Shown piece after piece: positions 1-10,853 of a stretch of DNA of 64,000 bases; the stretch's first letter is position 1; each line of letters begins with the position of its first letter. The notes below the pieces were generated by a model. The model searched no databases. It was not told the DNA's origin and was given only the letters and a program-made list of their open reading frames with translations. This stretch comes from Chitinophaga sedimenti (GTDB lineage Bacteria > Bacteroidota > Bacteroidia > Chitinophagales > Chitinophagaceae). The translations under genes were made by a program, and so were the position numbers. The stretch is taken from the NCBI RefSeq assembly GCF_023156195.1, contig NZ_JAKUKA010000001.1, forward strand, positions 2,418,001 to 2,482,000, given 5' to 3'.

Positions 1-26
1 CATTCATGGGCGATCAATTAACGATC

Positions 27-1710
27 ATGAACACATTCAATACTTACGATGCTATTGTTGTCGGCTCAGGCATCAGCGGCGGTTGGGCCGCGCGGGAACT
101 GTGCGAACAGGGTTTAAAAACCCTCGTGCTCGAACGCGGGAAAAATGTAGAGCATGTGAAAGATTACACCACCGCGGGCATGCACACATGGGACTTTAAA
201 CACCGGTTGCAGCTCACCCGTGCAAACAAAGCCATTAACCATGCCCACCGCTTTATTTCCGACGAATCCACGATGCAATTCTTTGTAAACGAAAAAGATC
301 ATCCATACGAAAGCCAGCACCCCTTTAACTGGATACGCGGTTACCAGGTAGGCGGTCGGTCGCTCACCTGGGGCCGGCAGTGTTACCGCATGAGTGATCT
401 TGATTTTGAAGCAAATATCCGCGAGGGCATTGGGGTAGACTGGCCCATCAGGTACAGAGACCTTGCACCATGGTACGATTACGTGGAAACGTATATTGGG
501 ATCAGCGGCGCACCCGAACAACTGCCTCATTTGCCGGATAGTATATTTCTGCCACCGATGGAAATGAATTGCCACGGAACAACACTTCAGTGAACAGTTG
601 CGCAGGCACTACACCGACCGAATTGCCACCATTGCGAGGGTAGCAAACCTTACAAAAGGCTGGAACGGCCGCGGACCATGTCAATATCGGAACCTGTGTA
701 GCCGCGGCTGCCCGTATGGCGGGTATTTCAGCAGCAATGCCGCCACATTGCCGGCGGCCCGGGCCACCGGTAACCTGACCCTGCTCACAGATACCATTGT
801 GCAGGAAGTATTATACGACGATGCTGCGCAACGGGCCGCCGGCGTACGTGTAATTGATGCACACACGAAAAAACGTACCGATTACCACGCAAAAGTGATA
901 TTCCTGAACGCTTCGACGATTAACACTGCGGCTATTCTCCTGCAATCCGTCAGCAAACGCTTTCCCGACGGCATGGGAAACGATAGCGGTCAGCTGGGCC
1001 GTAACTTGATGGATCATTTTACAGGCACAGGCGCATCAGCTACTTTCGGCGGTTTTAAAGACAAATATTATTATGGGCGCCGGCCAGCCGGTATTTATAT
1101 ACCGCGTTTCCGCAACCTCCCGGGACAACCGGCCCATCCGAAATATGTGCGGGGCTATGGGCTACAGGGCCATGGTGAACGTGCAGGATGGCGGGAACAG
1201 ATGGCAAACATACCGGGATTTGGCGCCCGCTTCAAAACGCAGTTATTAAAGCCCGGCCCCTGGCAGATATGGCTGGGCGGCTGGGGCGAAACATTACCCT
1301 ATGCACACAACCGCATCACCTTACAGCACGAAAAAACCGACCAGTGGGGACTGCCCCTGGTGAATATCAATTTTGAGTATGGGTTAAACGAAATGCAGAT
1401 GCGGAAAGACATACTCCATAGTGTGCAGGAAATACTGGAGGTAACCGGCTTCAAAAACATACGCACTTACGACCATTTAGATCCCGGCGGATCAGCAGTG
1501 CACGAAATGGGCACGGCACGTATGGGCCATGATCCGCAAACCTCCGTACTAAATGGTCACAATCAGTTGCACGCGGTTAAAAATGTATTTGTAACTGATG
1601 GTAGCTGCATGACTTCTTCGGGCTCAGTGAATCCCTCGCTCACCTATATGGCCTTAACAGCCGGGGCCTGCAGTTATGCCATGGAATTACTGAAGAAGGG
1701 GGAATTGTAA
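27..1710 (+). CDS. GMC-family FAD-dependent oxidoreductase (frame slips once)
   Basis: This is a flavoprotein of the glucose-methanol-choline family, about 560 residues after repair. The N-terminus carries the FAD-binding dinucleotide fold (VVGSGISGG, residues 11-19). The C-terminus carries the family pattern HEMGTARMG followed by NPSLTYMAL, where the active-site His and Asn sit. The members most like it oxidise sugars or polyols, usually with a small exported partner subunit, which would lie outside the window. An in-frame ATG also exists at 6. The frame slips near 570, after residue 180: sequence before and after is well conserved, so I read this as an error and not as two genes. The substrate cannot be told from sequence. 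Confidence 0.88.
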
Positions 1711-1715
1711 TTGAT

Positions 1716-1753
1716 AAAAAAACGGAGCGCTGCATGGCAACGCTCCGTTTTCA
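1716..1753. terminator. Bidirectional intrinsic terminator
   Basis: A perfect 9-bp stem (AACGGAGCG at 1721-1729, CGCTCCGTT at 1741-1749) is flanked by A5 on the left and T4 on the right. It lies between the convergent oxidoreductase and RRM genes and can serve both strands. Confidence 0.85.
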
Positions 1754-1781
1754 ATTATATCTATTTGGTATCTTTTAGTTA

Positions 1782-2182
1782 TTACCAGCGATTGTAGCCA
1801 CCGCCACCACCGTCACCGCCACGGTTGTAACCACCACCGCCGCCACCGCCGCGATTGAAGCCACCGCCGCCGCCGCCACGGTTAAATCCGCCGCCACCAC
1901 CGCGGTTAAATCCGCCGCCGCCGCGATTATCACGTCTTGGAGCCGGGGTTTGGCCTCGCTTACCACCATGGCCTTACCATTCATATCGAAACCCTGAGAC
2001 GCATTGATGGCTTCCACCGCTTCTTCGTCATTCGGCATTTCAATAAAAGCAAAACCTTTGCTGCGGCCGGAGAATTTATCAGTAACCAGTTTTACCTCGG
2101 TCACCAATCCGTACTGCGCAAAGTGCATGGTGAGATCTACAGTATCTACGCTAAAATCAAGGTTTTCAACATAAATATTCAT
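1782..2182 (-). CDS. RRM RNA-binding protein with Gly-rich tail (frame slips once)
   Basis: Residues 1-80 form one RNA recognition motif: RNP2 is IYVENL (3-8) and RNP1 is KGFAFIEM (42-49). Such small proteins of Bacteroidota and cyanobacteria bind RNA and are often cold-induced. Read literally, the tail becomes Ala/Val-rich and runs to 1775. With one base added near 1940, next to a C4GG, the tail becomes repeats of NRGGGGG and FNRGGG ending in YNRW, with a stop at 1782, the expected RGG-like tail. Total length is about 133 residues. The Ala/Val version is an artefact. A -7-like box at 2389-2396 would give a leader of about 200 nt. Confidence 0.9.
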
Positions 2183-2388
2183 TCGTCAAATTTTTTAAGT
2201 GTTATAAACAGCTGAACGGTTGGCCTTGGAAATATCCGGTCCGGATTACGTAACGATGTATTTCTTTGACTTATTATTCAAAAACGGGATAAAAATACTG
2301 AGATTAAGCGATAACGGAAGGTGGGATTAACTAGCTAGTAAACCGGCCCTTATGACGAATTGCTATGAACTCAACTACTTTTTGTAAC

Positions 2389-2396
2389 CAAAGGTA
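2389..2396 (-). promoter_or_regulatory. -7 box, probable promoter of the RRM gene
   Basis: On the minus strand this reads TACCTTTG, an exact match to the Bacteroidota -7 consensus TAnnTTTG. A CTG, not a perfect TTG, lies 17 bp upstream. The implied RNA leader is long, as in many cold-regulated genes, but that role is inference. Confidence 0.45.
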
Positions 2397-2449
2397 GCTT
2401 TTTCCCGGTTTTTCAGGCATTTTTTCCTATCCGGGATTATTTTAACAAG

Positions 2450-2498
2450 AAATGCCCGGCGGCGGGCGGCAACGGGGCCGCCTGACTGCCAGGCATTT
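2450..2498 (-). terminator. Terminator of the thioredoxin gene
   Basis: AAATGCC (2450-2456) pairs with GGCATTT (2492-2498), with an inner GGCGGC/GCCGCC stem. On the minus strand the hairpin is followed by a T-rich stretch. It lies about 45 bp after the stop codon at 2543. Confidence 0.6.
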
Positions 2499-2542
2499 AG
2501 TATGTTTTGTCCCCGGTACCTACCAGGTCTTCTCCCCTTTCT

Positions 2543-3739
2543 TCATCTTTTCAAGCGTAACCGGTACTCGGGCCCGCCATCGGCTTTCGCCGCCTCCTCC
2601 TGTATTTTAATTGCCTCCGCCTTTTTACCCATCTTATACAGCAGGTTGGCGTAAGTGTCCGGGAACTGCGGCTGCCGCACCGGCTTCAACGACTCTTTAG
2701 ACCAGGCCAACGCCGCTTCCAGGCAGGCTTTATCGTCGCAGTGCTGGAATACACTCCAGGCAAATTCGTTCAGGTCGAACTCCCTGACGCTCGAGCGGTA
2801 CTTCGCCAGATGCTGATTCGTAGCATCACGAAAGGCCGGCCAGTCCTTCTGTTGCAGGGCATAAAACATCCGGGACGACGACAACAGCTCCCCGGCAATA
2901 TCAGCATAGTCGGTCTTCAGCGCCGCGGCGGCCTTGTCCCATTGCGGCTCTTTGACGCCTTCGGGATACAGCGCCGGTTGCAACACCTTAGAGGTCACGA
3001 TTTGTTTTACCAGCGCCGCGCTCTGTGGACGGCCCAGGATGCTGTCTACCACCGCGCCCTGCTCCCGTAATATCTTAAAACCGGGGTCGGCCGGACTGGA
3101 AGTAGCACTGATCAGCAACTGCAAAGTCGGCTTGTTCAACAGATCGGGCTGCGTTTTCAGGTAGGCGCCAACTACTTCAGAGGCATTTTTACTATCATAG
3201 CTGCCCAATGCAGATTTGGCAAGTCTTAACAGGAAGGCCGTATCCCTATCCCCCGCGTGAAAACGCTTCAGCTGCGTATAGTAATGCTGGGCAGGGTCGA
3301 TAGCAGCTTTTCCTTTTTCTATAAACACTTCTGCGGGAGACGAACCCACCGCGCGGTGCACAATTTCCCCATCAGGACTAAAGAAAAGATAGGTAGGATA
3401 AGCGCGAACGTTGTAGTCGGCGCCCAGTTTCTTTGCATCCTCGTACCAGCCCTTTACCAGGTCGTTGTCGTCCTTGGTCTGGTCCATCTGCACCTTTACA
3501 TTTATGTAATTGGCGTTGTAAAACCCGCCCACCGTTTCCAGGGGAAAAATATCTTTACTCATGATTTTGCAGGGGCCGCACCAGGTGGTAAAGGCATCTA
3601 CAAAAATGAATTTGTTTTCGGCTTTGGCCTTTGCCTTTACTTCCTCCCAGCTGGCGGCATGCGTAAACTGCATCCCCTTTTCTTGGGCGAAAACGGCGCC
3701 ATTGATCAGCAATAGCATGGCTAACAGACGTGTCTTCAT
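2543..3739 (-). CDS. Exported thioredoxin-family protein
   Basis: An intact gene of 398 residues. Residues 1-18 are a Sec signal peptide ending AVFAQ. Residues 25-150 form a thioredoxin fold with the redox motif WCGPC (53-57) and the cis-proline loop AYPTY (about 113-117). The C-terminal 230 residues look helical and repeat-like. The protein is expected in the periplasm, where WCGPC proteins reduce disulfides or assist thiol chemistry. No substrate protein is visible next to it. It is spaced 92 bp after the ankyrin gene on the same strand. Confidence 0.85.
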   Translation of the reverse strand: MKTRLLAMLLLINGAVFAQEKGMQFTHAASWEEVKAKAKAENKFIFVDAFTTWCGPCKIMSKDIFPLETVGGFYNANYINVKVQMDQTKDDNDLVKGWYEDAKKLGADYNVRAYPTYLFFSPDGEIVHRAVGSSPAEVFIEKGKAAIDPAQHYYTQLKRFHAGDRDTAFLLRLAKSALGSYDSKNASEVVGAYLKTQPDLLNKPTLQLLISATSSPADPGFKILREQGAVVDSILGRPQSAALVKQIVTSKVLQPALYPEGVKEPQWDKAAAALKTDYADIAGELLSSSRMFYALQQKDWPAFRDATNQHLAKYRSSVREFDLNEFAWSVFQHCDDKACLEAALAWSKESLKPVRQPQFPDTYANLLYKMGKKAEAIKIQEEAAKADGGPEYRLRLKR

Positions 3740-3831
3740 CGTAGTGGTGGTTTAAAGTAAAAGATGTTGGGTTAAGGTGTACTGGCTAACGACATACTGA
3801 ATATACGAAATTCCCCGGCGGTACGGAGTTT

Positions 3832-4514
3832 TTATTGAAGAATGGCCAGCAGGCTTTTACGTCCGTTAGCGCGGGCCCAGGTGAGGGGTGTTTCTTTTGC
3901 TTCATTTTGATGATGAATATCAGCGCCGTGTCGTAGTAACAACTGCACCTGTTCGGGTGCATACCGTCGTTTGATGGCCGTCATTAATACCGTATCGCCG
4001 ATACATCGGCCCTGTTCACGTTGGCGCCATGTTGCAGGAACCATTCCGCTACTGCAAAACGTTTCCAGCGATAGGCGGAGGTAAAAGGCGTTTCAAACCC
4101 ATGCGGATCTTCGAGCGGTGCGCCATGTTTATGAAACAGGGCAGCGGCTTCCATATCATCGTTCCAGGCGATGGCGAACATGCAGTGATCAGGTGTGGCG
4201 CCATGTTCGAGGAGCCAGGTATACAGAGTTTTGTTGCGGCCACGGGTATAAGCATACCACAACGGCGTAGCCGGAAAATTACAACGCTCGTCCGGGATGT
4301 TATGAATACTGTTAATGTCCATTCCTTTTTGCAGTAACAACTGTAATAATTGCAGGCCCGCATCTGAAGCCGTGGTTTTGGCGCCGCACAGGAAATGCAA
4401 AGCATTGCGACCGTCTTTTCCGGTACTGTGCAGCAATGCAGGCGACTTGTCCAGTAAAGCGGCAACCGTAACAACATCATGCGCTTTAACGGCTTTCAGG
4501 AATGTATTCATCAA
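3832..4514 (-). CDS. Ankyrin-repeat protein (frame slips once)
   Basis: About 227 residues after repair, built from ankyrin repeats with the typical patterns LLDKSPALL, LLEHGATPD, FLQHGANVNRAD and LLRHGADIHHQNEAKETPLTWA. There is no signal peptide, so it is probably a cytoplasmic protein-protein interaction module. The frame slips near 4003 inside a repeat: the upstream reading ends GANVNRAD and the downstream reading picks up GDTVLMTAI, the normal continuation, so one base is missing. Function is not predictable beyond binding. Confidence 0.85.
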
Positions 4515-4576
4515 CCTAAGTTACTGCTTCTTTTCATACTACGTGGCGAACTATGTACGGCCGGCCCCTGAGCACA

Positions 4577-7008
4577 TCACTGTTGCCGCACCCGGCCACG
4601 CTCATCCCCGGCAGCCTCTCTCGGCTTCTTTTGTGCGCCCCCGAAGCTGCGGGTGTAGGTCAGTTTCGCAAGCGTCGCCTGCGTATGTTCCGGGTAAATG
4701 AAAATATCATTATCCAGCCCGTACGCCTCGCGTGTTAGTTTACCGAACAGGCTGTTATTGCGGTTCTGGCGAAAAACATCCGTTACAATGAGGTTAAAAC
4801 TCCCGTGGTTGCTGCCCAGATCCTTCCTGAGACCGGCGTTCATAAGTCCCCGGCCACGAACTTCAATGGTACCGTAGTAATGGCGGGACGTATACCAGCC
4901 GGAAAGCTCCGCACTAAAGCCGGCCGGCAATATAAATACCTCTGAAAAATTGAGCGTCAACATTGGGTAAGTTTTGGTGACAGGCATTTCTGTAAACGTG
5001 ATCCGTAATTGCTTCACGCCACCCCAAAGGGTGTAATTCATGTTCCACCATGACCGGGGCTTAAACGGCAGCACCGCCTGCAAAGCTGCATAACCTTCAT
5101 AGGCCAGGTTCTGCGGCGTAAAATATGCCAGCGTTTTATCCGGCCCATACACCGCCTGCGAATACACAATGGGCCTGCGCGTATAATTCGTCAATGCACT
5201 AAACGCGTAGCCATTATAGTTATACCCGAATTTCAACAGGTGGCTGATCGTGTTACGCAGTCGCGGATTACCGGAAAATACGGATACCGGGTCGTTGTAA
5301 CTGAGGTAAGATGACAGGTCGTTATAAGAAGGACGGCTGATGCGCTGCGTATAACTCAGCAACCAGTCGGTTTTATCATTCACCTGCCGGGTAAAAGCAA
5401 TATTGGGAAAAAAGTTGCCCTGGTTACGCGCCACCGGCGGCTCCTTTCCATCGGCGCTGCGTATGCGGCCACCTACATATTCGTACCGGCCACCAAAAGT
5501 CAAACTTGTTTTCGGGTTGATGGTCGCCGCCATGGAAATCCATACTGCCCCGATCCCTTCGCGCATACTGTACCGGGAAGATACCGCCCGATTGGCCCAC
5601 TCACCATCCACAAGGCTGTACAGCGCCGAACGACTGTCGCTGCTGCTATAGGTACCTTTTATCCCGGCTTCCAGCTTTAATTGCCCAGGTAATGGGCGCG
5701 TGTATTTCAGCGTCAGCACCCCGAGCTGGATAATCGTAGCGCCCTCACCGCGATGCTCCGGCGCCTGCAGACTATCGTCCCGGATGACTGCCGGCTGATC
5801 GTTGCGGCCGAAGTAAGCATTACTCATGCGCGACGGATTGTATTGACGGTAACGCAGGTAGTCGGCGCTGAGCCCCAACTGGCCACCACCGGCGAAGGTG
5901 CGGTCGAGGTAAGTAGAAAGTACCCCGTTGCGCCAGCGGTTAAGGTTATTCGCAGCCGTAGTCACTATTAACAGCGAGTCCGGCGGAAGGATGTATTCAC
6001 CACGACTGCGAATGCGGGTGTTCGACTGGTTCTGACTGAGTTGCAGGCTGCCGCCGGCCGACCACTTATCGTTCGGCCGGATATCAGCGCCCAGCGTGAG
6101 GGTATGGTCTTGATACAAGGGCTGGCCGTTGCTCCGGAAATCGTTGTAAGTATCCGCCGCCAGCATCGGGGAGCATGGTATCCGTTAACAGTCATGCGAT
6201 AGTAATCGTGATTGCGGTTGTAAGTATAATTTGCGTACAGGTCATATTTATCTTTGCTGTACGATATGCCCGCATTGGCCGAGGCCTTCTCTCCTTTTCC
6301 GTAACCGGCTGTCAGTCCCAGGTTACCACTGAGACCGGGCGTTTTATTCTTCTTAAGTACGATGTTGATCAACCCGCCCGTTCCCTCTGCGTCGTAACCT
6401 GCGGGCGGCGCGTCCAGCAATTCTATCTGCGCCACATCATCGGCCCGCAGACTGTTTAGATAAGCGAGCAGCTGTGCCGGCGCCATGCGCTGCAGTTTAC
6501 CGTTAATCATCACCATTACGCCCTGGCTGTTTAGCGTAACGGCGTTGGTGCGCCAGTCGACCAGTATGCCAGGCATCCGCTCCAGGACTTCCAGCAAGGT
6601 GCTGCCCTTTGTAAGTACGCTGCTTTGCACATTCACCACCAATCCGCCAGGCTCCTGGCGAAAAAGGGGTTTGGCGGCGCTTACCTGTACTTCGTCCAGC
6701 AAGGTGGCGGACTGTAGTATCACATCGCCCATATCCAGCGTATCGCGCAGCTCAAACATCGGCGAATGCCAGGTTTGAAAGCCGGTAAAACTGCACTGCA
6801 GCAGGTAGCGGCCTGCGAAAGCCGGGAGGTGAAAACGGCCGGCAGTATCGGTAACAGCGGCTTTGATAAGGCCCGAATCCGTAGCGCGGTATAATAATAC
6901 ATTGGCGGCAGGCAGCGCTTCTCCCGAAAGAGAAATTACACGGCCACGTACCTGCGGGAAAGCCGGAGAAAACGAGCAGCATAAACAAACGAGGAAAAGC
7001 AGTTTCAT
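4577..7008 (-). CDS. Outer-membrane beta-barrel receptor, TonB-dependent type (frame slips once)
   Basis: About 810 residues. A signal peptide is followed by a carboxypeptidase-like regulatory domain (about 20-100), a plug domain with the pattern LNSLRADDVAQIELLDAPPAGYDAEGTGG cut by its usual glycine-rich end, and a long beta-barrel to the C-terminus. This is the outer membrane beta-barrel family (OMP_b-brl_3 type) that is separate from SusC. The frame slips at a C4 run (minus strand, about 6168-6171); adding one C restores PPMLAADTYN. It is divergent from the LytS/LytTR pair, which could regulate it. The ligand is unknown. Confidence 0.85.
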
Positions 7009-7236
7009 GGCGAGGTATTTACGGGCAAAGGAAACGGCCTGCCACTACAATTCGCAGGTTGTGTGACCAATGCCCGAAAATAATTGCTCAACGACAAACA
7101 AACGGCTTTTACGCCTGCCGCACAGCCTTTTCATGTTAAAAATGCGGGTTGTCAATTTATAGCGTCCTTTCATATACCAGCACTACCGGTTAGTCCCGAT
7201 TTTGCGTACCTTCAGGATGCACGAAAGCCCCGCTAC

Positions 7237-8351
7237 ATGAAAGCATCCGGTAATTGGCTGATCCGGTACAAACTGTACCACATTCCCTTCTGGTTCCTGT
7301 ACAATTACACCTGGTGGGTAATTGCATGGGGACATCCTTACGAAGCCGCCAAAGCAATATTTACCACGCCTTTTGCGCTGAAGTTCTTGTTTTATATGGT
7401 GTTGCAGGGACTGGCCGCCAGCTTTAACCTGTACTATCTTATTCCCCGTTTCCTGGAAAAAGGAAAAATCACACTGTACTTCACTTTGCTGGCGATTACC
7501 ATTGCCATAACAGCGCTTTGTATTACACCCGGATATTACCTCAGCGCTTACTTAAACGGGCAAACCATTGCCGACGCCTATGGTAAGGAAAATGAAAACT
7601 TCCTGCACCTGGTCAGCGGTGGCCCACTTTCCTCCACGATCGCTATTATGACATTGGCCATGAGCATCAAACTGGGAAAAAATGGCTGCAAACCCAACGC
7701 AGGCAACAGCTGCTGGAAAAGGAAAAACTGGAAACGGAACTAAAATTTCTCCGTTATCAGTCGAACCCGCATTTCTTATTTAACACCATCAATTCTATTT
7801 TCTTTTTGATCCATAAAAACCCGCACATGGCCTCCGCCTCGCTGGCAAAGTTTTCGGAGATGCTGCGCTACCAGTTGTATGAGTGCAATGACAAACAGAT
7901 CCTGCTGGAGAAAGAGATCGGCTACCTTCACAATTTTATCGAACTGGAAAAACTGAGGCAGGATGAAGATGTAACGGTACACTGTGACATGCAACCACCC
8001 GCGCATCCTTGGCTGATAGCGCCTTTCATCCTGATGACCTTCGTGGAAAATGCTTTCAAACATGTATCCAGGCATGCGAACCATCCGAACCATATTGATA
8101 TACGGCTGCATACAGCAGATGACCAGTTGCATTTCGCGGTGAGTAATAGTAGCGGCGGCGGCCTGTCCGGCCAGGTGCTCCATTACGGCGGCATCGGACT
8201 GCGGAATGTAAAGCGCCGCCTCGACCTGCTCTACCCCGATCAATACGAATTAAACATCACACAAACGCCCGACCGCTTCGATGTATCGCTGACGATGCAG
8301 TTGGAAGCTGCGGTCACCACATCCACCGTAAATTACCTGCACCATGCTTAG
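7237..8351 (+). CDS. LytS-type sensor histidine kinase (frame slips once)
   Basis: About 371 residues. The first 150 hold four probable membrane helices. The His_kinase domain has the phospho-acceptor motif NPHFLFNT (His near 179), the N-box ENAFKHV and the G-box GGIGLRNVKRRL. I chose ATG 7237 (MKASGNW) because the sequence upstream has no homology-like character. The A6 run at 7677-7682 needs one more A to join the membrane part to the kinase part. The stop overlaps the start of the response regulator by 8 nt, so the two are translated together. Confidence 0.9.
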
Positions 8352-9059
8352 TTGCATTATTGTGGACGATGAGCCACTGGCCCGCGAAGGTATGGCCAAC
8401 TATGTACGCGAGACCGGCTTCCTGCAACTGGCCGGCGCCTGTGGCGATCCGCTGGCGCTTATGCAGCTGCTGGATACGCAACCCGTCGACTTACTATTTC
8501 TCGATATACAAATGCCGAAAATGAGCGGCATCGACTTCCTGAAAATCACCCCCAATCCACCGATGGTGATTATCACTACCGCTTACCCGAGCTTTGCGCT
8601 GGAAGGGTTTCAACTGAATGTGCTGGATTATTTACTGAAGCCCATTACGTTCGACAGGTTCCTGAAATCGGCCGCCAAAGCCAAAGATTATCATCAGCTA
8701 CGGAACAAACCGGCAGGCGCTTCGGACCACTTCTTCATTAAATGCGGCAGTAAATACGAGAAGATTTATTTTGATGACATTCTTTATGTGGAGGGCATGC
8801 AGAATTACGTGACGATCCACACGACGAAGGGCAAATACATCACCCTGTTATATTTAAAAACCTGGAGCAAAACCTCGATAGACAGGCATTTATCCGGGTT
8901 CATAAGTCGTTTATCGCCGCCATTGGCAAGATTGACAGCATCGAGGGGAGCGATATTCATATTGGCGGGCATCGCGTGCCAATGAGCCGCAATTACCGCG
9001 AGCAGGTCATCGAAAAAGTGGTGGCTAATAAATTATGGGACAAGATCAGGTTTTCCTAG
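8344..9059 (+). CDS. LytTR-family response regulator (frame slips once)
   Basis: About 238 residues. The receiver domain has the acidic pocket VDDE (8-10) and the phospho-acceptor Asp54 in FLDIQMPK. The C-terminal LytTR DNA-binding domain reads FFIKCGSKYEKI, DILYVEGMQNYV, FIRVHKSFI and ends KIRFS. The A5 run at 8866-8870 must be A6; without this the domain is cut after YLKTW. It is the partner of the kinase just upstream. The nearest candidate target is the divergent outer-membrane receptor at 4577-7008; that link is inference from position only. Confidence 0.9.
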
Positions 9060-9228
9060 CTTTCAATTCCGCGGCTTACCCAACGTTGCCATCCTTGAAT
9101 ATGCTAATCGTGCCCCGTTTTGCATAACGATAAATTAATCCTAATTTAACCACCTGAAACAGGCCGTTCGAATACTTTTACACGGTTAATTCAGCGAGGC
9201 CTGTCAACCACGCCCGGACAGTAAGTTT

Positions 9229-9788
9229 ATGAATACCAAGGTAATTGCACGTTATACAGAGGAAGAGCTGGTGACCTTGCTGCGGCAGGGTGACACCACG
9301 GCCTTTTCCTACGTGTACCAACAATACGCCGCCCCCTCTTTCACGCTGCCTTTGCCGTACTCAAACACCGCGAGGCCTGCGAAGACATTATCCGGGAACT
9401 GTTTACCAACCTTTGGATCAAACGCGCGCAACTGGACATCCGCCAGTTAAAGCCATATTTGTACGCCGCGGTGCGTAACAATGTACTGATGGTGATCCGC
9501 AGCGGGAAAGTAAACGTGGATATGGAAGAGCTGGCGCAACTCGTGGAAACCAGCGGCGCGGCAGATGAGGTCATGCAAAAGGACCTTCGCCGGCAGATCG
9601 ACCACGAAGTGAGCCAGCTTCCGCCCAAATGCCGCACTATTTTTATGATGAGCCGGGAAGAAGAGCTATCCCATAAAGAAATAGCCAGCCAGCTGAAAAT
9701 CTCCACTAAAACTGTTGAAAACCAGGTCACAATTGCACTTAAACGCCTTAAGTCCTCCCTTGGCGACGTACTCTTTTTCCTCCTCTAA
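9229..9788 (+). CDS. ECF RNA polymerase sigma factor (frame slips once)
   Basis: About 186 residues. Region 2 covers YTEEELVTLLRQGDTTAFSYVYQQYA to LFTNLW, and region 4 covers LPPKCRTIFMMSREEELSHKEIASQL followed by STKTVENQV, each written here in pieces. The C5 run at 9332-9336 must be C6 to read PLFHAAFAVLKHREACEDI. It is followed by FecR, SusC and SusD on the same strand: the standard arrangement in which an outer-membrane signal passes through FecR to release the sigma factor, which then transcribes the susCD genes. Confidence 0.9.
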
Positions 9789-9848
9789 TTTTTTTTTCGC
9801 TCCTTTTGGGGGATTCCCTTATTCCCTGCATCTTAATGTATATCACCG

Positions 9849-10765
9849 ATGAAACGCAAACAACGCACAGCAAAAGAAGAGCAACGGCTGGAAGAACTAT
9901 TAGGCCGCTATTTCGACCAGGCCGCCCGTAAAGGCGCGCCGGACAGCGGGGCGTTTGACAGCGACAAGGTGTACGACACCGTGCAGCGCAACATTGCTTG
10001 GCACAGACAGCGCCGCAACCTGATATGGGCAGCAGCGGGTTTAACAGCAGTGCTTTGCACCATGGCTTCGCTTTTCTGGCACCCGGCCCCGAAACCGGTA
10101 CTGGCCATGCGTGAATTAAAAACCGGCGCCGGGCAGGTAAAGCAGGTAAAACTGGAAGACGGATCGATCGTGTGGCTCAATGCTGGCAGCCGCCTCCAAT
10201 ACCCAGAACATTTCGGACAAGACAACAGGCAAATACAGATAGCGGGCGAAGCGTATGTAGAAGTAACGGCGGACAGTAAACGCCCCTTTGAAGTGATTAC
10301 TGGTAACGTGTGTACAAAAGTATTGGGTACCGCCTTTAATATTACGGCCTACCCCGAACAACGGCTAACAGAAGTAACCGTGATCAGCGGAAAGGTAAGC
10401 CTGCAGGCCGTTAACGACAACAAACAACCCGGTACCGTAGTAGGACCGGACCAGCAGGCGGTGTATGCTGCAGACGGACAGCGGATCGCTTTTCATGAGC
10501 ATGTAGCAGCGGCGGCAAGCCTCCGGTGGAAAGAACGAAGGCTTGTATTTACCGGTAAAAACTATCGCAGGTAGTAGCGGCCGTAGAGCGCTGGTATGGC
10601 ATAAAAATACAACTGGGCAGCGCCCTGTCGGACTGCACGATTTCTGCCGACTTCACCGGCGAACCTGCCGAACAGGTACTGCAGGTACTCGCACAACTTG
10701 CGAATGGCGCAGTGCAGCGGCAGGACAGCGTATACCAGCTCACGGGTAAAGGATGTGGTTATTAA
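9849..10765 (+). CDS. FecR-family anti-sigma factor (frame slips once)
   Basis: About 305 residues. An N-terminal cytoplasmic part binds the sigma factor, one membrane helix lies near residues 58-76 (LIWAAAGLTAVLCTMASLFW), and the periplasmic FecR domain contains VKLEDGSIVWLNAGSRL and VLGTAFNITAY. The A5 run at 10557-10561 must be A6; the restored tail SQVVAAVERWYGI to QLTGKGCGY is the normal FecR C-terminal domain. It should relay occupancy of the SusC protein encoded next door to the sigma factor at 9229. Confidence 0.9.
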
Positions 10766-10853
10766 TCAACTAAGCAACATAAAAATGGGAAGGCCCCAAA
10801 TGGCCATTTAACTAGAACACTTTTTCCACAAAAAAACTTAACTGTTTCAAAAC

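Larger units (their letters stand above)
2183..2542. other. Gene-free interval, 360 bp
   Basis: I see no coding region here. It holds the terminator of the thioredoxin gene (2450-2498), a -7-like box for the RRM gene (2389-2396) and a leader of about 200 nt in front of the RRM gene. Confidence 0.6.

Noticed and set aside
7677..7682. Programmed ribosomal frameshifting at A6 or similar runs
   Set aside because: The same kind of slip occurs in many unrelated genes at many different runs; sequencing error explains all of them at once.
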